A stretch of 64,000 nucleotides of DNA from an uncultured Lachnobacterium sp. (GTDB lineage: Bacteria; Bacillota; Clostridia; Lachnospirales; Lachnospiraceae), in assembly GCA_937889225.1 (NCBI GenBank), contig CALAST010000108.1, positions 1-64,000 on the forward strand. Reading direction: 5' to 3'. Under the pieces are notes generated by a model. That model had not been told where the DNA came from. It saw nothing but the letters and a program-made list of their open reading frames with translations, and made no database searches. Position numbers and translations under genes: made by a program. This document shows positions 1 through 9,058 of the stretch, piece by piece (position 1 is the first letter of the stretch; each line of letters begins with the position of its first letter).

Positions 1-385
1 CTACAGCCGTAGGTAAGCCAATGAGCAGTGCCAGAATACTGCTTAACAAATCCTCTGACAAAAGCATACAAAACAGTTTGCTTCTGCACATTCCCAACAT
101 CAGATAGACACCAAACTCGTGACATCTGCGCTCGAATTGATACTTGCAGGCGAAGTAAGTTAAAAAGAAAAGAATACACAAGGTCATTCCGTAAAACACA
201 GGGATCAAAAGCAAAAGCCTGTTCACTGCATCGCTCTCCATGTTCTGTAAAAAAATCATAACATCCTGGGTGGAGATGGAAAGGATCATATAAAAAGCAA
301 CAATAGAAATCACCAGGGAGCTGAAAAACAGACCATTTTCCTTTCGGCTGCGGCGGCTGTTTCTGAAAATCAAATTAGATAACAT
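1..385 (-). CDS. BceB-like ABC transporter permease, N-terminal part (runs off left edge)
   Basis: The frame opens at the ATG at 385 and stays open to the window edge (128 codons). It overlaps the end of the upstream ATPase gene by 11 nt, so the two are translationally coupled. I see a basic N-terminus, a hydrophobic segment at about residues 23-38, a second at about 57-79, and then the charged stretch ERRCHEFGVYLMLGM (about 85-99), which resembles the RRKEFGxYxxLGM sequence after TM2 of FtsX/BceB-type permeases. BceB-type permeases work with a BceA ATPase to remove peptide antibiotics such as bacitracin from their lipid targets and also act as sensors. The large extracellular domain and remaining helices lie outside the window, so the substrate cannot be judged. 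Confidence 0.8.
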   Translation of the reverse strand, partial: MLSNLIFRNSRRSRKENGLFFSSLVISIVAFYMILSISTQDVMIFLQNMESDAVNRLLLLIPVFYGMTLCILFFLTYFACKYQFERRCHEFGVYLMLGMCRSKLFCMLLSEDLLSSILALLIGLPTAV

Positions 386-1142
386 TGGAACTGCCCCCTC
401 CCAGCTGCACCATCACCTTTAGGATGCGTCCGTAGAACTCCTGCCTGCTTTCATCTCCACGTCGAAGCTCATGGAAGATGATGCCGTCTTGAATGAACAG
501 AATACGCTTACAGAAGCTGGCGGCATTGGAATCATGGGTCACCATTAGGATAGTAGACTGTTCGTCACGATTCAGACCGGACAGTTTTTCCATGATATTT
601 CTTGCGTTTTTGGAATCCAAAGCACCCGTAGGCTCATCGGCAAGTATCATTTTGGGGTTCAGAATTAATGCTCTTGCTGCTGCTACACGCTGCCGCTGAC
701 CGCCAGACATCTTGGAGGGAAATTTGTCCAGAACATCGATGATTTCCAGATACTTCGCCAACTGGCTTAGCCGCTGGGTGCTCTCCTTTTCTGGTACACC
801 ATGCAAAGAAGTTGGAAGCAGTATATTTTCACGTCCAGTTAGATTATCCAACAGCTCAAAGTTCTGGAATAGATAACCAACTTTTTTGCCACGGTACTCT
901 GCAAGAGCCTTTCCCTTGAGAGCTTGCAGATTATCGCCCTCCACCTGAATGCTTCCACCTGTGGGTTGAATCACAGTTGCAATACAGTTGAGCAGTGTGG
1001 ATTTACCGGAACCGCTGCTTCCCATAATGCCGAGAAACTCTCCCGGCATCACCTGGAAGGTGATCCCATTCAGTGCCTTTGTTTGACTTGGCACATTGCC
1101 ATAGATTTTTGTTAAATTTTCAATATTCAAAATGGGTTTCAT
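375..1142 (-). CDS. ABC transporter ATP-binding protein, BceA/MacB type
   Basis: A 255-residue ATPase partner of the overlapping permease. Counting from the chosen start: Walker A GSSGSGKST (41-49), signature SGGQ (146-149), Walker B MILADEP (165-171) and the H-loop histidine (203). The Q-loop lies in LFQNFELL (about 91-98). Such ATPases energise FtsX-fold permeases at the cytoplasmic membrane. I start at the ATG at 1142 rather than an upstream in-frame ATG at 1160, because CCTCCT at 1150-1155 (AGGAGG on the coding strand) sits 7 nt before it. Upstream is an inverted repeat that could be a response-regulator site, but no two-component genes lie in the window. They may be beyond the left edge. 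Confidence 0.9.
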   Translation of the reverse strand: MKPILNIENLTKIYGNVPSQTKALNGITFQVMPGEFLGIMGSSGSGKSTLLNCIATVIQPTGGSIQVEGDNLQALKGKALAEYRGKKVGYLFQNFELLDNLTGRENILLPTSLHGVPEKESTQRLSQLAKYLEIIDVLDKFPSKMSGGQRQRVAAARALILNPKMILADEPTGALDSKNARNIMEKLSGLNRDEQSTILMVTHDSNAASFCKRILFIQDGIIFHELRRGDESRQEFYGRILKVMVQLGGGSSNVI

Positions 1143-1200
1143 ATGAATACCTCCTATCATTTATAATAAAATGATAGCACAGGAACACGACAAATAATAC

Positions 1201-1215
1201 TTACAGTCGTTGTAA
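1201..1215. promoter_or_regulatory. Inverted repeat TTACA-N5-TGTAA, possible BceR-type operator
   Basis: TTACA GTCGT TGTAA lies about 60 nt upstream of the BceA-like start. BceR-family response regulators bind a TNACA-N4-TGTAA palindrome in front of their transporter operons. Here the spacer is 5 rather than 4, so the match is close but not exact. A plausible minus-strand -10/-35 region lies just downstream (about 1160-1190). Confidence 0.4.
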
Positions 1216-1283
1216 GGATTCCGTTTTTCGTTTCAAGATATGAGTGACACCTCCTTCAGCTCGATAACTTGGAATTTGACGCT

Positions 1284-1757
1284 CTATTTATCTTCCGAAA
1301 TTAACTCGTATAAATCTTCTTGAATATCATCTGGCATTACATAATAGAATGTTAGTGCGTTTTCTGGAATTATCATATTTTTTATGACCGCACTCGAAAT
1401 GATTTCCTTGATATATGAACTGTTTTGGTAGGTTATAAGCGTTGCAATAAGTTCATAATCCCTTTCCTCATTAGGGTCTTGTCCATACAACAAAGTTTCC
1501 TCCTGATATACAAGCATAATATATTCAGGTATCAAATTATCTGATATGCTTTCTAATATTTCCCAATCGCTTGTATTCAGTAACTTATTTACTGTATCTT
1601 GATTGTCAATCGTTTGCAAAAGTTTATTATCTTGGGCAGAATACAGTTCAATTTTACTTTGCTTTTTTTCATTTTCTTGTTTTTCTTGAGGTTCATTATA
1701 GCTGCACCCCATCAAAAGAAAAGTGAAAATCAACAATACTCCTATTATCTTTTTCAT
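1284..1757 (-). CDS. Small putative lipoprotein of unknown function
   Basis: 157 residues starting at the ATG at 1757, which has a GAGGAGGG ribosome binding site 6-7 nt before it (an in-frame ATG 15 nt upstream lacks one). The N-terminus is a lipoprotein signal: KK, a hydrophobic stretch IGVLLIFTFLLM, then the lipobox LLMGC with Cys18. A Glu/Lys/Gln-rich linker (about 20-36) follows, then a mixed domain of about 120 residues that I do not recognise. The mature protein would be anchored on the outer face of the membrane. It lies between a BceAB-like operon and thiD, and no functional link is visible. Confidence 0.8.
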   Translation of the reverse strand: MKKIIGVLLIFTFLLMGCSYNEPQEKQENEKKQSKIELYSAQDNKLLQTIDNQDTVNKLLNTSDWEILESISDNLIPEYIMLVYQEETLLYGQDPNEERDYELIATLITYQNSSYIKEIISSAVIKNMIIPENALTFYYVMPDDIQEDLYELISEDK

Positions 1758-1818
1758 GTTCGCCCTCCTCATAAATTCAAATCTGTATTATTGCTTCTTT
1801 CTCGCTGTTATTTTCATA

Positions 1819-2628
1819 TTAAAATTTCTTCTCCTTTACAAACTCACCACTCAATGCAAATCCATGATGCATTGGTCCGCTACCCTCTCCTAAATCAAGC
1901 ATTGCGGATAATGCACCGCTAATATAGTTCTTAGCCCTTTGTACTGCTTCTTCTAATGAAAATCCCTTTGCAAGATTTGCTGCAATCGCAGAGGAAAGCG
2001 TACATCCCGTTCCGTGTGTATTCGGATTATGGATTCTCTTTCCATAGAACCACATTTCCTTTCCATTTGCATAAAGCAGATCATTTGCATCGCTGATACT
2101 ATGACCACCTTTCAGCAATACTGCACAATGATACGTTTCTGCAATTTGTTTCGCAGCTTCACACATATCGTTCTCATTCTCAATATGCATTCCGGAAAGT
2201 ACTTCTGCTTCCGGAATATTAGGCGTAACCACTGTCGAAATCGGAAGCAATTCTTTTTTTAACGTAGCCACCGCATCTGTTTCCATTAAGCTGGAACCTG
2301 ATGTGGCTGCCATCACAGGGTCTACCACAATATTTTCCGCTTTGTATGTACGCAAACTTTCAGAAATTACCTCAATTAGCTTTGCATTGGATACCATTCC
2401 AATTTTTACTGCATCCGGACGAATATCTGTAAAAATCATATCTATCTGCTGTTGTAAAAATTCCGGAGTTACCTCCATAATTCCTGTTACTCCGGTTGTA
2501 TTTTGTGCGGTAAGTGCTGTAATCGCACTCATGGCATATACACCATTCATGGTCATCGTTTTCAAATCAGCCTGAATACCGGCACCTCCGCTGCAATCAC
2601 TGCCAGCAATTGATAATGCTTTGTTCAT
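1819..2628 (-). CDS. thiD: Hydroxymethylpyrimidine/phosphomethylpyrimidine kinase
   Basis: 269 residues of the ribokinase-fold ThiD family. It phosphorylates HMP and then HMP-phosphate to HMP-diphosphate for thiamine synthesis or salvage in the cytoplasm. Diagnostic features are the N-terminus ALSIAGSDCSGGAGIQADLK, the substrate-loop region NTTGVTGI, and the C-terminal NTHGTGCTLSSAIAANLA with the catalytic Asp-equivalent glycine-rich anion hole. The length is normal for the family (about 265). I place the start at the ATG at 2628, preceded by GGTGGAG. Immediately upstream is a frameshifted, truncated thiM, so this was probably a thiM-thiD salvage operon. Confidence 0.95.
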   Translation of the reverse strand: MNKALSIAGSDCSGGAGIQADLKTMTMNGVYAMSAITALTAQNTTGVTGIMEVTPEFLQQQIDMIFTDIRPDAVKIGMVSNAKLIEVISESLRTYKAENIVVDPVMAATSGSSLMETDAVATLKKELLPISTVVTPNIPEAEVLSGMHIENENDMCEAAKQIAETYHCAVLLKGGHSISDANDLLYANGKEMWFYGKRIHNPNTHGTGCTLSSAIAANLAKGFSLEEAVQRAKNYISGALSAMLDLGEGSGPMHHGFALSGEFVKEKKF

Positions 2629-2657
2629 TATTTTTTCTCCACCTTTCTGCATTATTT

Positions 2658-2806
2658 TTATATAGTGACAAAAAGTATTGCACTAACAATTGGCGATGCC
2701 CCACATGCCAACAGAATGTTCGCACAATCATTTACCGTTATATAATTCGTAATATTATGAATCAAGGGATATTTTTTCTTACATTTTCCAAAATACTATC
2801 AAACAT
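2658..2806 (-). pseudogene. thiM: thiM (hydroxyethylthiazole kinase) remnant, frameshifted and truncated
   Basis: From an ATG at 2806 with a perfect AGGAGG (about 2815-2820), the sequence reads MFDSILENVRKNIP and then hits TGA. In the next frame it continues LIHNITNYITVNDCANILL and ACGASPIVSAILFV before a stop at 2658. LIHNITNYVTVNDCANxxLAxGASP is the hallmark N-terminus of ThiM, so about 40 of the normal 265 codons survive, with a frameshift and loss of the remaining 85%. The intact ribosome binding site suggests recent decay. I looked for the TPP riboswitch usual in front of thiM and did not find a recognisable one. Confidence 0.85.
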
Positions 2807-2886
2807 AATCCTTTCCTCCTTTATCCTCTCAAGGGCATAAAAAAAACAGGAGATTAGTTTCAAAATGCAATAGCCACTTTAATCAA

Positions 2887-5826
2887 TTACAACGCCCTTA
2901 TTGATTCCACCGGTTTCTTCTTAGCTGCATTCCATACCGGAAGGAATGTCGCTACAACTACCGTTATCAATGCTACCGCAATCAATATCAAGAATGAAAC
3001 AATTCCAAATACGAACAAGGATGCTCCTATCATTGGTACAAGTATTCCATTGACAATATTGCAGCAGACAATACTTCCGATTACGGATAATACTACACAA
3101 ATCAATGTAATCACAAAGGATTCGGAAAAGAAAATCTTAAATACATCCAGACTTCTTGCTCCTACTGCCCTTAAAATACCAATCTCTTTCTTCTTATAAG
3201 AAATGGATACAGAAATAAAGTTAGACAATAATAACGCTGCAAATACCGCCAGCACAATTCCGACATATAAAAATACTTTTGATAATTCTTCTACCATCAT
3301 ATCCACCATTTCCAGATTGCTGATTAACATACTGGTTAATGTATTTTTGCTGCCGTCAGAGCCATATTCGTTATTACTATAGATTTCCCACAACTGTTGT
3401 GTGCATTCCTCTGAATGGTCATATGGCAAAAACAACGTTCCATAGATTGCACCTGCTGCTTCTTTATAGGTAGTCGTATATTCGGAATAATATTCAATAT
3501 TTACTTTCTGTTCTTCCCACAATTTTTCTGCTGTTTCATCTGCAAACAGGATTCGATTAGTATCATAGGAACCGGGTACTTTCCAAACACCTACAATCGT
3601 AAATTCACGTACTTCCCCAAATGCCATTTCATTATAATCATCAAAAAATTTAATAGCTAATGTCAATGGTTTATTTTCTTTTTGCAAGGCGGTTACCAGA
3701 GTTTTTATTTTTTCCTCTACTTCCTGCTTTGTAAACTCACGGATTTCCCATGTATTGGTTGTTTTGTTTTCTTCTTCTACTCCATTATTCTGAAGCTGAC
3801 GAGCTGTTTCATAAATAAGTTCTCGATTCTTAGTATCCTGTTTATTTTCATAAGATTTTAAAACTAACTCATAAAGTAATTTGCGAGAAACAAGCACTTC
3901 ATTTTCTGCAGGCACTTTCTTTCCTTCCACAAGCTCCATTACTTCTTCAGAATCTGATTTTTTACTATAGGAAGAATAACCGGCATTGCCCGACTCCGGG
4001 AATACATATTTGCCTTCATCTCCGATTGCTGCGGTTGCAGTCACACGGCGATAAGAGAAATCATCCATGCCATAATAAGGCATATTTTCTTCCGCTAAGC
4101 TTTCCAAACACTCAGATGTTACAAATGCTACCAGATGCAGACCATCCTGAAGTTCATAATATAAATTCGAAAGAAGCTGATAATTTTCGGATTGTCCATT
4201 TTTTATCACATCATACTTTTCTGAAATCTTTCCGCTATCTAAAATTCCAACAACCGTATATGTATGATTGCCAATCGCAATTTTCTTTCCAATAATATCC
4301 ATCGGATCGGTTAGCTCTATGATTTCGCCCGTATCCTTATTATAAGTTTTACAATGATAAATCACATCTGCCGTATATGCTGAAATACAAATTTCATCTT
4401 CTTTTTCCGGATATTTTCCGGTAATTTTTTGTCGAAGCTGATTGGTTTCTTCCAGATATGCATATCCTCGAACCTGATTTGACCAGTAATCGGATACCGG
4501 TGATTGTATATGAAATTCATCATATACGGAAATTCCACCAAACACATCTGAGCCATATATTTTGGCGTATTCTTCCATTTCTTCTTTGGTAAAACGGGTT
4601 TCCATATTCATGGAATATTCATCTAGAAGCTCGCCATTATTGTACCAACTTTCATTGATTTCATACACTTTTCCAAGCTTCATCAATTTATACGTTGAGT
4701 CTTTTAAAGATTGTTTAAACGTTGCTTCACTATCATAAAATGTCATCGTTGAAAGCAAGCCAAAGAAAATAAATGCTACGGTACACAGTAATATCGTAAA
4801 AAACAGACGTATTGGTTTTGTTTTCAAACTCGACACACCAATTTTTGTTGCATGTTTGATTGGGAGTTTGGAACGAATAAACTCACTTTCTTGCTCTGTA
4901 TATATCTTTGGTTTCGATAGCATTTCAGAAGAATCACAAAAGACTTCTTTCTCTCCGTTGTCTTTAATATGACTGACTTCCTTAAATGTTTTTACATCCT
5001 GCTCACCGCTTGCAATAATCACATCGTGATTTGCGTTGCTTAAAAACCCCTTAATTTCTTCAAAATCTTTTTGATTTAATTCCGTCCCTTCTTTGATACA
5101 CAAAACATCTCCAACAATACTGATATTTTCACTAATTGTTTGTTGCTGTTGGTGTGTTTTGGTTACATCGGATATGACCTTACCATCTTTTAATTCAATA
5201 ATGCGGTCACCATACTGTTCTGCAAAATCCCTATCATGGGATACCACAATGACAAGTTTGTCTTTTGACAGTTTCTTTAATGTTTCAAATACCTGTTTTC
5301 CTGTTGAAGAATCAAGTGCCCCTGTCGGTTCATCCGCCATGATGATTTCCGGTGATTTGATAAGAGCACGTGCGATTGCGATACGCTGTTTCTGCCCTCC
5401 TGAAAGTGTATTCGGCTTACGCTTTGCATAACCTGTTAAATCCACATCTTCCAAAAGCTTGTCAATCGCTTTTTTATCTTTCGGTTTGCCTTGCAATTCC
5501 AAAGCTAATGCAATATTGTCTTCTATTGAAAATTCATTCAGAATGTTATATTCCTGAAAAATAAATCCAATAAATGTATTGCGGTAACTGTCAAAATCAC
5601 TTTGACTGAACCGTTTACTACTTCTGCCTTTTACAATAATTTCTCCACTGGTTGGAGAATCCAGTCCACCACAAACATTTAACAGGGTAGATTTCCCACT
5701 TCCGCTTTTTCCAAGCAGAAAAACCATGCCCTTTTCCGGAAAGCGAATTGAAACATCATCTAAGGCTTTTACATCTGCTCCGCCTTTTGTTTTATAAATC
5801 TTTGTCAAATGCAATGTTTCCAGCAT
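2887..5826 (-). CDS. ABC transporter, ATPase and FtsX-type permease in one polypeptide
   Basis: 979 residues. Residues 1-220 form the ATPase: Walker A GKSGSGKST (39-47), SGGQ (141-144), Walker B IMADEP (161-166) and H-loop His197. A long cytoplasmic linker leads to a first transmembrane helix at about 340-360. A large extracytoplasmic domain of about 470 residues (rich in Tyr, Glu and Lys) follows, and three C-terminal helices (about 850-975) contain the FtsX/MacB signature KKKEIGILRAVGAR. This single-chain architecture is common in clostridia for peptide-antibiotic or lipoprotein export, and the substrate is not deducible. The start has AGGAGG 7 nt upstream. Operator-like direct repeats lie about 80-100 bp upstream. 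Confidence 0.9.
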   Translation of the reverse strand: MLETLHLTKIYKTKGGADVKALDDVSIRFPEKGMVFLLGKSGSGKSTLLNVCGGLDSPTSGEIIVKGRSSKRFSQSDFDSYRNTFIGFIFQEYNILNEFSIEDNIALALELQGKPKDKKAIDKLLEDVDLTGYAKRKPNTLSGGQKQRIAIARALIKSPEIIMADEPTGALDSSTGKQVFETLKKLSKDKLVIVVSHDRDFAEQYGDRIIELKDGKVISDVTKTHQQQQTISENISIVGDVLCIKEGTELNQKDFEEIKGFLSNANHDVIIASGEQDVKTFKEVSHIKDNGEKEVFCDSSEMLSKPKIYTEQESEFIRSKLPIKHATKIGVSSLKTKPIRLFFTILLCTVAFIFFGLLSTMTFYDSEATFKQSLKDSTYKLMKLGKVYEINESWYNNGELLDEYSMNMETRFTKEEMEEYAKIYGSDVFGGISVYDEFHIQSPVSDYWSNQVRGYAYLEETNQLRQKITGKYPEKEDEICISAYTADVIYHCKTYNKDTGEIIELTDPMDIIGKKIAIGNHTYTVVGILDSGKISEKYDVIKNGQSENYQLLSNLYYELQDGLHLVAFVTSECLESLAEENMPYYGMDDFSYRRVTATAAIGDEGKYVFPESGNAGYSSYSKKSDSEEVMELVEGKKVPAENEVLVSRKLLYELVLKSYENKQDTKNRELIYETARQLQNNGVEEENKTTNTWEIREFTKQEVEEKIKTLVTALQKENKPLTLAIKFFDDYNEMAFGEVREFTIVGVWKVPGSYDTNRILFADETAEKLWEEQKVNIEYYSEYTTTYKEAAGAIYGTLFLPYDHSEECTQQLWEIYSNNEYGSDGSKNTLTSMLISNLEMVDMMVEELSKVFLYVGIVLAVFAALLLSNFISVSISYKKKEIGILRAVGARSLDVFKIFFSESFVITLICVVLSVIGSIVCCNIVNGILVPMIGASLFVFGIVSFLILIAVALITVVVATFLPVWNAAKKKPVESIRAL

Positions 5827-6210
5827 CTCAAAACCTCCTTAACTTATTTTTTCTGCATTTAAGTAGATTGTGTCACATCTGGAAAATAAATACAATAAAC
5901 ATTTTTTTAAGATTATTTAAGAATTTCTTAATGTCGCACCGTTGTGCTTTATTTTCTATTTCTTAGACATTTCACAATTTGAAACACTCCAGCTAGAACT
6001 GATTTTATCTTGTCTGTGGAGGGAGGTTTTTGTTTTGTTATTTGTATATATTATACTATGACATTTATTGAGATTGAGAGAAAACACTTCTAACTGAATA
6101 CCATTTTACTATTATTTTGTACCATTTCTCTTGCAATAATTTAATGTTGTACAAAGCATTGACCGAAAATATTCCCTTTTATTTCTGGTTTATTTCTTTC
6201 ATTGTTCCAC
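5827..6210. other. 384-bp non-coding gap
   Basis: No convincing gene on either strand. It holds the upstream region of the ABC exporter, with regulator-like repeats at 5906-5931, and a TATAAT-like -10 element on the minus strand near 6050 within an AT-rich stretch. A very similar stretch (containing TACTATGACATTATTGA) recurs near 11350. Confidence 0.5.
5906..5931. promoter_or_regulatory. Direct repeats TTTAAGA at 10-bp spacing, possible OmpR-family regulator site
   Basis: TTTAAGA occurs at 5906-5912 and 5916-5922, exactly one helical turn apart, followed by the inverted half TTCTTAA at 5925-5931. OmpR/PhoB-type response regulators, which commonly control this class of ABC exporter, bind tandem half-sites spaced 10-11 bp. 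The elements lie about 80-105 bp upstream of the exporter start. Confidence 0.4.
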
Positions 6211-7905
6211 CTAAAGATCCTTATAACTTCCAATCAATACGGTCTTTCCTTCAAATGCAAAACCATAGTGTTTAATCTTTTCTTTGGAAAAGCCCATGGT
6301 TAAAAGTTCTGTATCATATTGTTTTTCTTCTATTTGTCGTAAAGCTGACTGAACCGTTTCTTTTAAAGTTGCTTCTTCATTATTTTCAAACACCTTAAAC
6401 TCCATTATGATGGCATTTTTTTCTTTTTCTTTTGGAATTAACATTACATCATATCTTCCATATCCGCTTTCTCGATTCGATTTTAATAAATATTCATTTC
6501 GTAATTCTACTAATAGTCCTAATACAAAGCCATGATAAAAGCGTTCTGGTTGTGTTTTTTTCGATGGATTTTTTCCACTATCAAAGCTGCTGATGGTTTC
6601 TAATGCAACTTCATTCATGTAAATATTCATTTCTTTTAGATTTCCGGCTAATAAGGCTTTTACAAAGTCATTATAGGGTGTAATTGCACTTTGAAACCAG
6701 CCTTTAAACATTCGGAAAAACATGGTTTTTGTTTCCTGATTGGTAATGCTTAGGTGATACCATGGTTCCATTTCTTCTCCAAGATAGTCCACTTTTTCTA
6801 CTTTTAGATAACCACTTGCCATCAAAAGACTCCAAATCGCACTTTCATCCTGTTCTAATTGATTAAATACAATCTGTTCGTCAAAATTTACCACAATCTC
6901 TTGTCCTTGCAATAAGGTTTCCATCTGTTTTTTTACTTGTGTGGAAGCTGTACGGAGCAATTTACTGACTAGACCGTTTGAACTTGTATCGACCCAGTAA
7001 GCGTGATATTTCTTTTTATCCAAAAAACTTGTAATGGACCATGGATTATAGACACCTTTGGTTTCGCCAAAAACGAAACCATCATACCACTGTTTGACCT
7101 TTTCTTTTTCTTGTGACAATTCAAAATTATCTAAGGATTGAAATACTTCGTCTTCGGTAAATCCAAAACAAGTGCTGTATTGATTTGAAGTTGTAGTAAC
7201 AACATTTAAATTATTCAAATCCGAAAACATGGATTCTTTGGATACTCTTGTAATTCCGGTCATAATGGCACGTTCTAAATAAGGATTTGTCTTAAAGGTT
7301 GCGTTACACAAATTTCGCATAAATACGGTAAATTCGTCCCAATATCCGTACACATACGCTTCCTGCATAGGGGTATCATACTCATCTAATAAAATAATTG
7401 GTTTTTTGCCATAGTAGATGTTTAATAAGGCAGATAAATTTTTTAAAGCATCTTGTGCAGCTACATCACTCATTTCATAACTGACCTGTTGATAGCGTAA
7501 TTGCTCTCTTTTGGAAAGTTTTTCTTCTAGAAATTCGTAGTGCAAATATAAATCGACTAGAATGTTTTTCATTTTTTGAATGGCATCTTTTGCATTCGTT
7601 CCCTTTACATCTGCAAAACTTAAATATATGACGGGATAGGTTCCTTGCAAATTGCGATACTTTTCTTCTTGCCAAATGAAAAGTCCTTCAAACAAGTCTC
7701 CTCTGTTTGCGTATTGATTTGAGAAAAAACAATGTAACATATCCATATTTAAGGTTTTTCCAAATCGTCTTGGACGGGTAATTAGTGTTACATCATCACC
7801 TGATTCCCACCATTCTTTGATGAAATTTGTTTTATCGACATAAAAATAATCGTTTTTTCTTAATTTTTCAAATCCCTGTGTGCCAATACTGATTACTTTT
7901 TGCAT
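6211..7905 (-). CDS. AAA-ATPase-like protein with C-terminal PD-(D/E)XK nuclease-like domain
   Basis: 564 residues of the family usually annotated AAA-ATPase-like/DUF1703. Near the N-terminus, VDKTNFIKEW leads into the P-loop LITRPRRFGKT (about 41-51), a Walker A variant typical of the family. Walker B is IILLDEYDTP (about 170-180). The C-terminal 100 residues contain GYGRYDVMLIP and AIIMEFKVF, fitting the D...ExK core of PD-(D/E)XK enzymes, and end HYGFAFEGKTVLIG. The cellular role of the family is not established. Proposals include mobile-element or defence functions. Related copies or fragments occur at 8608-8660, 42918-44498 and 63864-64000. GCAGGTG precedes the ATG. Confidence 0.85.
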   Translation of the reverse strand: MQKVISIGTQGFEKLRKNDYFYVDKTNFIKEWWESGDDVTLITRPRRFGKTLNMDMLHCFFSNQYANRGDLFEGLFIWQEEKYRNLQGTYPVIYLSFADVKGTNAKDAIQKMKNILVDLYLHYEFLEEKLSKREQLRYQQVSYEMSDVAAQDALKNLSALLNIYYGKKPIILLDEYDTPMQEAYVYGYWDEFTVFMRNLCNATFKTNPYLERAIMTGITRVSKESMFSDLNNLNVVTTTSNQYSTCFGFTEDEVFQSLDNFELSQEKEKVKQWYDGFVFGETKGVYNPWSITSFLDKKKYHAYWVDTSSNGLVSKLLRTASTQVKKQMETLLQGQEIVVNFDEQIVFNQLEQDESAIWSLLMASGYLKVEKVDYLGEEMEPWYHLSITNQETKTMFFRMFKGWFQSAITPYNDFVKALLAGNLKEMNIYMNEVALETISSFDSGKNPSKKTQPERFYHGFVLGLLVELRNEYLLKSNRESGYGRYDVMLIPKEKEKNAIIMEFKVFENNEEATLKETVQSALRQIEEKQYDTELLTMGFSKEKIKHYGFAFEGKTVLIGSYKDL

Positions 7906-7983
7906 ATTTCACCTGCTTTCATCTATTTTTTATAAGCTACTCCAATACATCTGATTTGTGATGGAAAATTCTTGATTTATTTG

Positions 7984-8484
7984 TTATTCTAAATATTCGG
8001 GATATAATTTAACAAACTGCTCATTTGCTTTCAACATTTGTTCATAATATAATGGACTTAATTTTCGCATTGTTGGTATAAAAACATCATAATAACCACT
8101 TGAGGAACAAAATTGTTTCATATATTCCATCAATCTATATGCCTCAGAGTTCTTATACATTTCATATTCTAAATTTTCAATAGGCTCTCCTGCTTCTACT
8201 CTTTTTAGAAGGTCTTGTTTTAATTTTTCTTGTTCTAATTCTAATGTTCTTTGATATAGGATACCTTTTAATTCCTTCTGATTTTTATAGACTTTTTTAA
8301 TTTCACTAATACTTAATCCCAGTTTTCGATACAAAACGATTTGTTTTAATACTTTCACATCCCGTTCTGAAAAATCCATATATCCGTTTTCTAAAACATT
8401 TGGAATGATGCACTCCTGTTCCACATAATATCGGACTGCTTTTTTTGTTATGTTACAGCTCTTTGCAACTTCATTTATTAACAC
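7984..8484 (-). CDS. MerR-family transcriptional regulator
   Basis: 166 residues. The N-terminal winged helix reads INEVAKSCNITKKAVRYYVEQ, followed by FSERDVKVLKQI and the conserved helix GLSISEIKKVYK, a standard MerR DNA-binding layout. The rest is a coiled coil and a C-terminal segment of about 70 residues that would bind a signal I cannot name. I choose the GTG at 8484, because GGAGGTGAT ends about 8 nt upstream and the protein then begins at the domain. The ATG at 8508 has no ribosome binding site. No obvious target gene is adjacent. It is 79 bp upstream of the AAA/PD-(D/E)XK gene in the same direction, so co-transcription is possible. Confidence 0.8.
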   Translation of the reverse strand: MLINEVAKSCNITKKAVRYYVEQECIIPNVLENGYMDFSERDVKVLKQIVLYRKLGLSISEIKKVYKNQKELKGILYQRTLELEQEKLKQDLLKRVEAGEPIENLEYEMYKNSEAYRLMEYMKQFCSSSGYYDVFIPTMRKLSPLYYEQMLKANEQFVKLYPEYLE

Positions 8485-8508
8485 ACTAATCACCTCCAAT
8501 ATCATCAT

Positions 8509-9058
8509 AAACCAATCCGTGAGGGAACAGTCAAGCGTTCTCTCAAAAATTTTTATTTTTTAAAAAGATACTGTTGGCAAAAAGAATTGTCTTCCTATTG
8601 TATTTTTCTATCCTATCAATATCTTTTTCCCTTCAAATGCAAATCCATATCATACGTTCCTCCCAAACTATGTTCTTTGGGTTTCCTATTTTTCTCGCTA
8701 TTTCTTATAGTATATCCAATTCTTTCTTTCTTTGCAAAAACTTTCTTTATCATGGATAATGTATCCTCATATTTTCTTGGGCTTATTTCTTATACGTATT
8801 CAGCTTTCTTAAAAATTCTTTATAATTAACTCTTTTCTTGATTTAACTTAGTACTTTGTCTTTAAAGTGGGGAACATTCTTCATCTTTCCTTTATTCCCC
8901 TTATAAAAAATAGAGCTTCTATCATACTTTAGTAGTATTTTTATAAATAAAATGTAAAAATTATAAAGTCAAGTGGATATTTACAAGAAAACTTTTTTTA
9001 AAAATAATGTAACGAAACATCACATTTCTTTCACTAATACTATGAAAGGAGGAACAAC
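8509..9058. other. 550-bp gap holding gene debris and an ECF operon leader
   Basis: Apart from the AAA gene remnant at 8608-8660, no open gene is supported. Several overlapping plus-strand frames here have no ribosome binding site or family resemblance. The last 60 bp carry TGTAACGAAACAT, similar to -35 elements of ECF sigma factors (GTAAC type), 50 bp ahead of the sigma gene. The matching -10 is not clear. Confidence 0.4.
8608..8660 (-). pseudogene. C-terminal remnant of an AAA/PD-(D/E)XK gene
   Basis: Read on the minus strand, this gives ER and then, after a 1-2 base disruption, YGFAFEGKKILIG and a stop. The neighbouring intact gene ends HYGFAFEGKTVLIG and the copy at the right edge of the window ends KYGFAFQGKTILIG. 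Everything upstream has been lost, so this is the tail of a deleted paralogue. Confidence 0.75.

Noticed and set aside
1203..1286. 28-codon minus-strand frame ending KRKTESLQRL just before the BceA-like gene, with GGAGG inside
   Set aside because: It is too short, has no recognisable family, and overlaps the putative operator. It could be the relic of a regulator gene, but nothing supports that.
2807..2886. Possible TPP riboswitch before the thiM remnant (CCTTGAGAGGATAAAGG)
   Set aside because: It has a GAGA-like patch, but the conserved TPP-sensing core (CUGAGA with ACCUGAUCUGGAUAAUxCCAGCG) is not there.
6040..6075. Shared TACTATGACATT(T)ATTGA sequence at about 6055 and 11355 as a mobile repeat
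   Set aside because: It is only about 24 bp, AT-rich and without ends or structure. It is more likely two similar promoter regions.
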